From positions 930,001-994,000 of the forward strand of contig NZ_JAPJZK010000001.1 of NCBI RefSeq assembly GCF_026309355.1: DNA of 64,000 bases. Reading direction: 5' to 3'. The translations under genes and the position numbers were made by a program. The stretch's first letter is position 1; each line of letters opens with the position of its first letter. The DNA comes from Spartinivicinus marinus (GTDB taxonomy: Bacteria; Pseudomonadota; Gammaproteobacteria; Pseudomonadales; Zooshikellaceae). The notes below the pieces were generated by a model. It made no database searches, was not told where the DNA came from, and saw only the letters and a program-made list of their open reading frames with translations. Positions 48,740 through 56,900 of this stretch are shown piece after piece.

Positions 48740-49255
48740 CGTCACCTCCCCCGCTCAATGGCTAAAGGCTGCACTTGCAGCTGAAAACTACGTGGGAGTT
48801 GCCGAAGCATCACATTTTGTTCTGTTGTGTAGACCATACTCAATAACAAAAGTTCTCTGCTTTTTTAGGATAAGTCATCTGATCTTGCCCCGCAGGATTT
48901 AATAAACCAACTTATCCAATTAACTTTACTCAACTGCCTTCTTAAACTACCTAAAAATGCCTTAGTTATCTGTATTATCTGTCTGTCAAACCGCTTTTCA
49001 GCTATCAAGCTGGTTGCACCTAAGCCAAACTAACAACAGTTGTAGCCTATTGATAGAAAACAACTTTCTATTTCCCGACGGATAATTGATTCACTCAATC
49101 GCCTTAAGTTCCTTTCAGAACTTCAAGCTTTTTCACAAAATTGATTGATTAGCGCCACAGTAGTCTCGTTATTTAATTAACAGTTTTAGTGTCGTAATCA
49201 TGCTAGCCGCCATAAAGGGTATGCAGTTATACTAGCGTTTTTTGTTAAATGCTCA
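48740..49255. other. divergent spacer between rpoE and nadB
   Basis: About 510 bases without a gene. Contains a candidate sigma-E-like promoter (49085-49112) overlapping a small palindrome AAGTTC-N6-GAACTT (49106-49123). No other structure recognised. Confidence 0.5.
49085..49112 (-). promoter_or_regulatory. candidate sigma-E-type promoter of rpoE
   Basis: On the minus strand GGAACTT (49112-49106), a 16-base spacer and TCAAT (49089-49085) resemble ECF sigma-E/AlgU promoters (GAACTT, then TCTGA or TCAAA). It would give a leader of about 340 bases, which is long; the -35 match is exact, the -10 partial. Confidence 0.35.
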
Positions 49256-49273
49256 TTGATTAGCTCCCACTTT

Positions 49274-50884
49274 ATGAAAACAGCCCATCATTTTGATGTC
49301 CTCATTATTGGAAGCGGTGCAGCAGGCCTAACGTTAGCCCTTCACCTTGCTGAACAGTCTAGTGTAGCCGTATTAAGCAAAGCCGACCTGGCTGCAGGCT
49401 CAACTTATTGGGCCCAAGGAGGTGTTGCAGCTGTAATTGACAGTGACGATACCATAGAAGCGCATATTAACGATACTGAAAAGGCTGGAGCCGGTCTTTG
49501 CCATGCAGATGCAGTTAAATACACTGTTAGCCATAGTCAAGAAAGTATCCAATGGCTAATTAATAGTGGTGTACCTTTTACCAGAGATAGAAAAAGTAAT
49601 AATGGTTTTCACCTGACTAAAGAGGGTGGTCATAGCCATCGTCGTGTTATCCATGCAGCCGATGCCACAGGCCAAGCAATTTTTGAAACACTCATAGAAA
49701 AAGCCCAGGCTCACCCAAACATCACCCTATTTGACCAACGCGTTGCTATTGACTTGATTAACAGCCAAAAATTTGGCCATCCTCACAACTGTTGTATAGG
49801 TGCTTACGTATTGAATCTTAGCACTGATCAAGTGGAACTATTTCAAACTAAGTTCACAGTCATTGCTACAGGCGGTGCCAGCAAAGTTTATCTATATACC
49901 AGTAATCAGGATGGTGCTTCAGGTGACGGTATTGCAATGGCATGGCGGGCAGGCTGCCGGGTAGCTAATATGGAATTCAATCAGTTTCACCCCACCTGCT
50001 TATTTCATCCCCATGCCAAGTCGTTTTTAATTTCTGAAGCCGTTAGAGGGGAAGGTGGAAAACTACTATTACCGAATGGTCAGCGTTTTATGGATCAGTT
50101 CGATCCACGCGGCGAATTAGCTCCTCGCGATATTGTGGCTCGAGGTATTGACCATGAAATGAAGCGTCTGGGTTTAGATTGTGTATTTTTAGATATTAGT
50201 CATAAGCCAGCAAAATTTATCGAGCAACATTTCCCCACCATATTACAACGCTGTGCCAGCTTTGGTATTGATATCACCAAAGAGCCAATTCCTGTAGTAC
50301 CAGCAGCTCACTACACTTGCGGAGGAATTTTAGTTGATCAACATGGTCAAACAGATATCCCCAACCTTTACGCTATCGGTGAAGCCAGCTTTACAGGATT
50401 GCATGGAGCCAACCGACTGGCCAGCAACTCATTACTAGAGTGCATTGTTTATGGCCGCTCTGCAGCGACAAATATTTTAGAAAAACTACCAAATACCCAG
50501 ACAACACCCGCTGTACCTGCATGGGATGAAAGCCAGGTCACTGACTCTGATGAAGACATTATTATTGCCCACAACTGGGAAGAATTAAGACGGTTTATGT
50601 GGGACTATGTAGGTATCGTCAGAACTAATAAGCGCTTACAACGCGCCAAACACCGTATTAACCTGTTACAACAAGAGATTTATGAGTTTTACAGCAACTA
50701 CAAAGTCAGTAATGACTTAATTGAATTGCGCAACCTTGCTGTCGTTGCAGACTTAATTATTCAGTCCGCCTTACAACGAAAAGAAAGTCGTGGGTTACAT
50801 TATACCCTTGACTACCCAGAGCAACTACCTGTTGCTACTGATACCATTTTAACTCCTGAGAATTTTCTCGGCGCAAACTTCTAA
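49274..50884 (+). CDS. nadB: L-aspartate oxidase
   Basis: FAD enzyme turning L-aspartate into iminoaspartate for NAD synthesis. 536 residues from ATG 49274 (a TTG six codons earlier is possible; neither has a strong RBS). GSGAAG at 13-18, [12 protein letters not shown], the flavin-proximal [13 protein letters not shown], the substrate-site region NQFHPT, VRGEGG, and the C-terminal [20 protein letters not shown]. Divergent from rpoE as in Pseudomonas. No nadA nearby. Confidence 0.97.
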   Translation: MKTAHHFDVLIIGSGAAGLTLALHLAEQSSVAVLSKADLAAGSTYWAQGGVAAVIDSDDTIEAHINDTEKAGAGLCHADAVKYTVSHSQESIQWLINSGVPFTRDRKSNNGFHLTKEGGHSHRRVIHAADATGQAIFETLIEKAQAHPNITLFDQRVAIDLINSQKFGHPHNCCIGAYVLNLSTDQVELFQTKFTVIATGGASKVYLYTSNQDGASGDGIAMAWRAGCRVANMEFNQFHPTCLFHPHAKSFLISEAVRGEGGKLLLPNGQRFMDQFDPRGELAPRDIVARGIDHEMKRLGLDCVFLDISHKPAKFIEQHFPTILQRCASFGIDITKEPIPVVPAAHYTCGGILVDQHGQTDIPNLYAIGEASFTGLHGANRLASNSLLECIVYGRSAATNILEKLPNTQTTPAVPAWDESQVTDSDEDIIIAHNWEELRRFMWDYVGIVRTNKRLQRAKHRINLLQQEIYEFYSNYKVSNDLIELRNLAVVADLIIQSALQRKESRGLHYTLDYPEQLPVATDTILTPENFLGANF

Positions 50885-50943
50885 CGGTAACCCATAGAAA
50901 GCTGAACAAACTACTACAAAATAGACTTTTGCAAAGTTAGCTT

Positions 50944-51408
50944 TTAAAGAAAGGGGTTTTCTGGCTCAGCGGTAAAATCATGACTTAAGATTACTCTCAG
51001 CTGACGATAGGCTTCTTTATCAACAGAGTCAGGGGTAATCACCAGGGAGCGTTGTGACAGCCGGCTGCTTTTAATCCTTACAATGGTTAACGGGACCGTG
51101 ATAAAACAGTCATTTGCTAGCTCTCCCTGATAAGCTTTTTGCTGACTGGTTAATAGCTGCCACTGTGTTTGGCTCAACCGCTTCAGTTCAATAACACTAT
51201 TAGGTAACTTTTTCAGACCATACAACAAAACCTGATAACAGCCAAAAATTAGCAGGCCGCCAACCGCAGCCAACTTAAACACCCAATGTATATCTGCCAG
51301 CCAACAAAGCAAAACTCCCAACCCCGCATATAGGCTGGCAAGATAAATACACAAAACTTTTGAAGGGCCGACTTTTAAATCAAGTTGGTGACTATTACTA
51401 GCTGACAT
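50944..51408 (-). CDS. YgfX-like inner-membrane protein
   Basis: 154 residues with two adjacent membrane helices (about 18-36 and 43-62) followed by a cytoplasmic domain with SQTQWQLLTSQQKAYQGEL. This is the YgfX (CptA, DUF1434) layout; E. coli YgfX was proposed to affect the cytoskeleton and is encoded with SdhE. Its ATG overlaps the sdhE stop by one base (TAATG), showing coupling. Family by context and layout. Confidence 0.8.
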   Translation of the reverse strand: MSASNSHQLDLKVGPSKVLCIYLASLYAGLGVLLCWLADIHWVFKLAAVGGLLIFGCYQVLLYGLKKLPNSVIELKRLSQTQWQLLTSQQKAYQGELANDCFITVPLTIVRIKSSRLSQRSLVITPDSVDKEAYRQLRVILSHDFTAEPENPFL

Positions 51409-51665
51409 TAATCCTTAGGTTGCACTCGGTCCAAGATAATATTAACTATCCGAGCCAGATCCGGATCTTCTGGACGATTCTTTTGCATAAACCAGCCAAA
51501 CATATCTTGATCTTCACAGCTTAGCAGCTTTTCATAGTGGGCTTGATCTTCAGGACTCAGCTGCGGATAAGCTTCCTTTAAAAAAGGCACTAATAGTACA
51601 TCCAACTCCAGCATACCGCGCCGACTATGCCAAAATAACCGATTCAGTTCAGTTTGTGATTTCAT
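51408..51665 (-). CDS. sdhE: FAD assembly factor SdhE
   Basis: 85-residue helical protein that promotes covalent attachment of FAD to succinate dehydrogenase. The defining RGxxE motif is RGMLE at 16-20 (Arg16, Gly17, Glu20), within [13 protein letters not shown]-terminal [10 protein letters not shown] is the second family patch. Coupled to ygfX as in most gammaproteobacteria. E. coli calls it YgfY. Confidence 0.95.
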   Translation of the reverse strand: MKSQTELNRLFWHSRRGMLELDVLLVPFLKEAYPQLSPEDQAHYEKLLSCEDQDMFGWFMQKNRPEDPDLARIVNIILDRVQPKD

Positions 51666-51688
51666 AACAAGCCTCTACTACTTTGAGA

Positions 51689-51711
51689 TAAGGGGCTGTT
51701 TCACCCCCTTA
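51689..51711. other. hairpin upstream of sdhE
   Basis: TAAGGGG and CCCCTTA pair over 7 bp with a 9-base loop, 24 bases upstream of the sdhE start. It may be a leader element; it has no T-run toward sdhE. Confidence 0.3.
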
Positions 51712-51820
51712 GCATTATATGCATCCTTAACAAATTACGCATTTATTCATGTTGATAAACTCAGTAATATGTCAATCAGGCTCTCTTTTATCATCACTCA
51801 CAATGGGTTAAACGTTCAAC

Positions 51821-52849
51821 ATGACCACCACATGGCAATCATTTCTAATTAAACAGGGTGCAACCTTTGATGGCCATCAACTGACATGCTTCCAAAACAA
51901 AGAGGCGTTACCAGACACAACGCAGCAATCCATCATTAGCGACCTTGGGCCACTGGGAATTTTACAAGTATCCGGAGAAAGTGCTGAGCAGTTTTTACAA
52001 GGACAGCTGACTTGTGATGTCAAAGCACTTCCGGAAAATACCCTAACATTAGGTGCCTGTTGCAATAATAAAGGACGAATGCTTGCCAACTTTTACCTAC
52101 TTCGCCTGCCTGATCGTTTTTGGCTAATTATGGATCGCAATTTAGTCGACCCGATGATTGCAGAACTTAAAAAATACTGTGCTTTTTTTAAAGCTGAAAT
52201 GCTTAACACAACTGATCAATATATAAGCATTGGGCTGACAGGCTCAAATATTCCCTCATTGCTCAATAGCCAGCAAATCCCAGCACCGACAGAGACTGGG
52301 CAAAGCCTGTCTTCTAATAACCAGGTAGTTTATCAGCTACCAAATCAGCCCCACTGTTATCAGGCTTGGCTAACCACAGCAGCTGCAATCCAATTATGGG
52401 AAAGCCTTCCCGCTGAAGTGGTTCCTGTCAACTACAGCCAATGGCAGTTACTTGATATCCAGGCAGGCTTAGCTTGGCTAAATCAAGAGGCCCGCCTGGA
52501 GTTTATTCCTCAACAGTTTAATATGCAGGTCACAGGAGGCATAAGCTTTAAAAAAGGGTGCTATACAGGTCAAGAAATTGTTGCTCGTATGCAATACTTA
52601 GGGAAACAAAAAAATCACCTGTATCGCATTCAATACCAAACAGATCAGCCTATTCCTAGCATGACTCCCCTGCAATCTCACTCACATACGGCAAATGTAG
52701 GCCACTTGATTAATAGCGCAAAAATAACTGATAACCAATACCAAGCGCTAGCCGTGCTGCAAGATAAAGCAGTTGCAACAGACGACTTATATTTTGCCAA
52801 ACAACCAAATGAAAAAGTGACATTGCTGGATTTGCCCTATACTGTCTAA
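51821..52849 (+). CDS. ygfZ: tRNA-modifying protein YgfZ
   Basis: Folate-binding protein of the GcvT-like family that helps assemble or repair 4Fe-4S enzymes such as MiaB. 342 residues. The family signature is KGCYTGQEIVARMQYLG with Cys247 in the GCYTGQE loop. GQLTCDVKAL and GACCNNKGRMLANFYLL in the N-terminal half are also typical. Divergent from sdhE-ygfX, an arrangement shared with E. coli. Confidence 0.95.
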   Translation: MTTTWQSFLIKQGATFDGHQLTCFQNKEALPDTTQQSIISDLGPLGILQVSGESAEQFLQGQLTCDVKALPENTLTLGACCNNKGRMLANFYLLRLPDRFWLIMDRNLVDPMIAELKKYCAFFKAEMLNTTDQYISIGLTGSNIPSLLNSQQIPAPTETGQSLSSNNQVVYQLPNQPHCYQAWLTTAAAIQLWESLPAEVVPVNYSQWQLLDIQAGLAWLNQEARLEFIPQQFNMQVTGGISFKKGCYTGQEIVARMQYLGKQKNHLYRIQYQTDQPIPSMTPLQSHSHTANVGHLINSAKITDNQYQALAVLQDKAVATDDLYFAKQPNEKVTLLDLPYTV

Positions 52850-52853
52850 AAAG

Positions 52854-52886
52854 ATACACCCCCCTGGTAATATGCTAGGGGTATAT
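52854..52886 (+). terminator. weak terminator-like hairpin after ygfZ
   Basis: ATACACCCC pairs with GGGGTATAT with a bulge, around about 14 bases, just past the ygfZ stop; followed by TTATCTTG. Weak evidence. Confidence 0.35.
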
Positions 52887-52953
52887 TTATCTTGTTCGCC
52901 AATTATACGGACTATACTCTAATCCCGGACTGATTAATTTGGGTGCTTCCCTT

Positions 52954-53790
52954 ATGGCTAACCTGTCAGAACGAATTGAAGAAGAGATTTTAGACGCACT
53001 TAGAAACGATGAATTAAGCCTGCCAACCCTTCCTGAAGTCGCATTAAAGGTACGGGAAACCGCTGAAGACCCTGAAGCAGGCGTTAATGAGCTGGCAAAA
53101 GTCATTAGCAATGATGCTGCCATTACTGCCCGTATTATCAAAGTGGTCAATTCCCCCTTAATGCGGACCAGCCGTGAAATCGACAATATCCAAATGGCGG
53201 TTAATCGACTAGGTATGACCTATAGCGCTAACCTTGCTACTGGCCTGGCAATGGAACAAATGTTCCAAGCCACTTCAGATGTTGTAGATAAAATGATGCG
53301 CGATGTGTGGTCTAAAAGCACTGAAGTCGCAGGTATCTGTAATGTATTATGCAGGCACTATACTAAGTTGCAGCCAGACCAAGCGATGCTAGCAGGACTC
53401 ATGCATAAAATTGGTGCACTACCCGTACTTACTTACGTGGAAAGTATTTCCAGCATTCCTGATAGTATTACCCTGGCCCATGTCATTGAAAAAACCCACC
53501 CCACTCTGGGCACGAAGATTCTAGAAGCTTGGGATTTCCCCAGCATGATTGCCAAAGTACCAGAAGAATATATCAAGTTTGATCGAAACTCCCCTAAGGT
53601 AGATTACGTAGATATTGTGATGGTCGCTAACTTACAAAGCTTAGTCGGTACCGGTCATCCTTATACAGAAATGGACTGGAGTTCAATTAAGGCTTTTGAA
53701 AAGCTCGGCTTAGATCCAAATGTGGATATGAACGAAGCGGAAGACTTGAGTGATGAAATGGAAGCCGCTATGGCCCTGCTAGCCCAATAA
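52954..53790 (+). CDS. HDOD-domain protein
   Basis: 278 residues from ATG 52954 (a TTG five codons upstream is the open-frame start). Residues about 20-215 form an HDOD domain: LSLPTLPEVALKVRE, NDAAITARIIKVVNSPLMR, INRLG-like VNRLGMTYSANLATGLAME and AGLMHKIGALPVL, which has His-Lys where HD hydrolases have His-Asp. The acidic C-terminus (DEMEAAMALL) is a tail. Single gene. HDOD proteins are signalling adaptors; the partner is unknown. Confidence 0.88.
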   Translation: MANLSERIEEEILDALRNDELSLPTLPEVALKVRETAEDPEAGVNELAKVISNDAAITARIIKVVNSPLMRTSREIDNIQMAVNRLGMTYSANLATGLAMEQMFQATSDVVDKMMRDVWSKSTEVAGICNVLCRHYTKLQPDQAMLAGLMHKIGALPVLTYVESISSIPDSITLAHVIEKTHPTLGTKILEAWDFPSMIAKVPEEYIKFDRNSPKVDYVDIVMVANLQSLVGTGHPYTEMDWSSIKAFEKLGLDPNVDMNEAEDLSDEMEAAMALLAQ

Positions 53791-53792
53791 TG

Positions 53793-53822
53793 ACCTAATT
53801 GCTTTTAACCTAACTGCTTTTA
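53793..53822. repeat. tandem pair of 15-bp repeats
   Basis: ACCTAATTGCTTTTA and ACCTAACTGCTTTTA are adjacent, starting 2 bases after the HDOD gene stop; one base differs. Confidence 0.8.
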
Positions 53823-53837
53823 ATGGTTTAACACTAT

Positions 53838-53899
53838 CGCTTACCCTGCTGCCATATGCTCTTTTTTTAGCGTCTGGCAACAGGGTTTATAGGTAAGCG
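53838..53899. terminator. bidirectional terminator between convergent genes
   Basis: Nested pairing: CGCTTA with TAAGCG outside, and CCCTGCTGCCA (53844-53854) with TGGCAACAGGG (53875-53885) inside, one mismatch. The loop holds CTCTTTTTTTAG, itself between GCT and AGC. It is the only structure between the convergent HDOD and hybrid-kinase genes, so probably serves both. Confidence 0.65.
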
Positions 53900-53926
53900 T
53901 ATTACTAGCCTTTCGCAACACTATAT

Positions 53927-56900
53927 TTAAGGTATATTCTCTTCTACCAAGTGCAACGCTTCATCAAAATCAAAGTTATCAATTTTTTCTCCAATTTGGC
54001 CTAATAGTTTAGGGTCAAGCGCATTTGTTAACTGGGGCATTAACTTCTGCCAAACGGCCATTACTTCAGTATCCCCGCTAGCCAACATATTTTTCAATTG
54101 ACCAAGCTCATCTGTAGAGGGGGCATTATTACTGTCGTGCTCACCAGCTACTTCAGCTTCAACCGTTGTTTGGGTGTCAGTTGTCGTATCATCAATAATC
54201 ACGCCTGGTAGCTGACTCAACTCTTCGGACAACATTTGAGAGCAAGCTTCTAGCTGATTAAGTGCCTGTTCAGCTTGTTCAAACTGCTCTGCTTTAAGTA
54301 GTTTTTCTAATGCCAAGCAACTGTCTTGTAATTCATTGGCACCGATATTACCAGCAACCCCCTTCATTGTGTGTGCTTGATAAAGGGCTTGTTCCCAGTC
54401 TTGACTGGTAAGTGACTGCTCCAGCGACTGTAAATTTGCTGGCTGCTGATTAATAAAGTCTCGAAGCAACTTACAATATAAAACCTGATTTTGCATAACC
54501 CTGGATAAGCCTGCAGTTAAATCAATACTGGCAAGCTGCTCTGGCCATTCTAACTGTGGTTGATTGACCCTTTTATTACTGATAATTGGTTTCGCTTTTA
54601 ACCACCTGGCAATCATGACGCTTAATTCATCGGGGTTTAATGGCTTTGCAATATGGTCATTCATTCCTGCAGCTAAGCATTTTTCTCGATCTCGTCGCAT
54701 TGCATGAGCTGTCATTGCCACAATAGGCAGCTTATCAAACTGTGGCATACTGCGAATTTTTTCCGTTGCCTGAAAACCATCCATTTCTGGCATTTGAATA
54801 TCCATAAATACCAGCTGAAAATTATCCTGCTGAATTCGTTCTACTGCCTCTCGGCCATTATTGACAATAACAACATCTAGGCCCAACGCTAATAGCAGCT
54901 CCTGAGCAACCTGTTGGTTAATTTCATTATCTTCTGCTAACAGCACTTTAGCCCCGGCTAATTGCGGCGCTATTTGAGTTAATTGCTGACTACCTTTTAA
55001 TACTCTGGCTCGATACCAGCGATCACAGGTTCTTAAGACAGTTTCTAGTAATACAGAAGGGCTAACAGGTTTAATTAAAAAGCCATCTACTGCACCTTGT
55101 GCCTGCTGCATAATTTCTTCTCGGCCATAGGCCGTTACCATCACAATTGCAGGTATTTTAAATAGCCCTTCCATTTGCTTAATATGAATTGAGGCATCGA
55201 TACCATCAGTGTCGGGCATTCGCCAATCCATTAACACCAATTCAAAACAATCACCAGGGGTGTGATTAGCTTGCTTTATTAGCTCATAAGCTTCTGTCGC
55301 GGAGCTGACCGCTTCAGGCCTAAGACTAAATGTTTCCAGCATATCAGTGAGCACTGTTTGCGATGTTTCATTATCATCCACTATCAGTACGCGAACCCCT
55401 TGCAGCTCTTCACTGAGTCTTTTTAATTGATCTTCTGAACGATGAATGCCAAGTTTAGCGGTAAACACAAACTCACTGCCATGCCCCACTTCGCTCACTA
55501 CTTTTATATCCCCCCCCATCATGGCCACCAGTTTTTTACAAATAGCCAAGCCTAATCCTGTGCCACCAAATTTACGAGTAGTAGAGCCATCCACCTGAGA
55601 AAATGAGTCAAATAAGCGAGTTAAATGGTCTTCACTAATTCCAATACCTGTATCCTTAACAGTAAATACCAGTTCGACTTCTTCATCACCTTTCGAACGT
55701 ACTTTAGCGCTAACCGTCACTTGGCCTTTACGGGTAAATTTAATCGCATTATGGGTTAAATTAATTAAGACTTGGCCCAGCCGTAGCGGATCACCAATTA
55801 ATTGACGAGGTACATCAGGCTCTATTTGATAGACTACTTTTAGATTTTTTTCCTCTGCTTTAACTCCCATCATGCTTGACAAATTATCAAAGACTTCCTC
55901 TATATCGAAGTTGATGGACTCCATATCCATTTTGCCCGCTTCAATTTTTGAGAAATCTAGAATGTCATTAATAATGCCTAGCAAAGCATGGGATGAAGAT
56001 TTAATTTTACTAATATAGTCGTATTGTTTTTTACTAAGCTCTGTTTGAAGAGCTAAATGACTCATACCAATAATGGCGTTCATTGGCGTACGAATTTCAT
56101 GACTCATATTGGCTAAAAATTCGCTTTTAGCTAAATTTGCCTGATCAGCTGTTTCTTTGGCTTGACGAAGTGCTTCTTCAGCGTGCTTACGATCAGTAAT
56201 ATCCCGACTAGACATAAACACATAACCTTCGCCGTCATACTCCATAAAATTAGCTGTTACCTCCACAGGATAAACAGAATTATCTTTACGTCGTCGAAGG
56301 GTTTCAAAGGTTCTGGGTTTTCCACGAGTTAACACATTCCACAAAGATTCCCAGGCTCGCTGATTCAATTCCGGGTCAATATCCGTGACTTTTTTATTGA
56401 GTAATTCGTCGTGCTCATAGCCCAATGAGCGGCATAAGGCCATATTCACATAACGATGGCTACCATCCTGGCGCACCCAAAGAACATCATCTGCAGAATT
56501 ATCCAAAGAAAAGCGTGCTAATGATAATTCTTGTCGGCGGGTTAATTCTTCCGTGATATCTACATGAGTACCCACTGCACGCAAGGGTTCATTTTTATGA
56601 TTTCGCTTAACCACCTTACCGCGAGTTTGTACTGTACTATAACTGCCTTCTTGTCGACGTACTCGATAAGTACATTCGAAACTGTCATTTTGAGTGGCAA
56701 ACATATGATCTAAAAATGCCGTTGTTTGCGCTTTATCATCAGGGTGAATTAAATCTTCCCAGGCTTCTTTTGTTCCTTTTATCGTATCAGGCTGATACCC
56801 TAACATGATGGCAAAACGAGGGCTGAAATAAATTTTGCCTGCAGGAATATTCCAGTCCCATAGTCCATCTGTGGCAGCATCCATTGCCAGTTGATAACGC

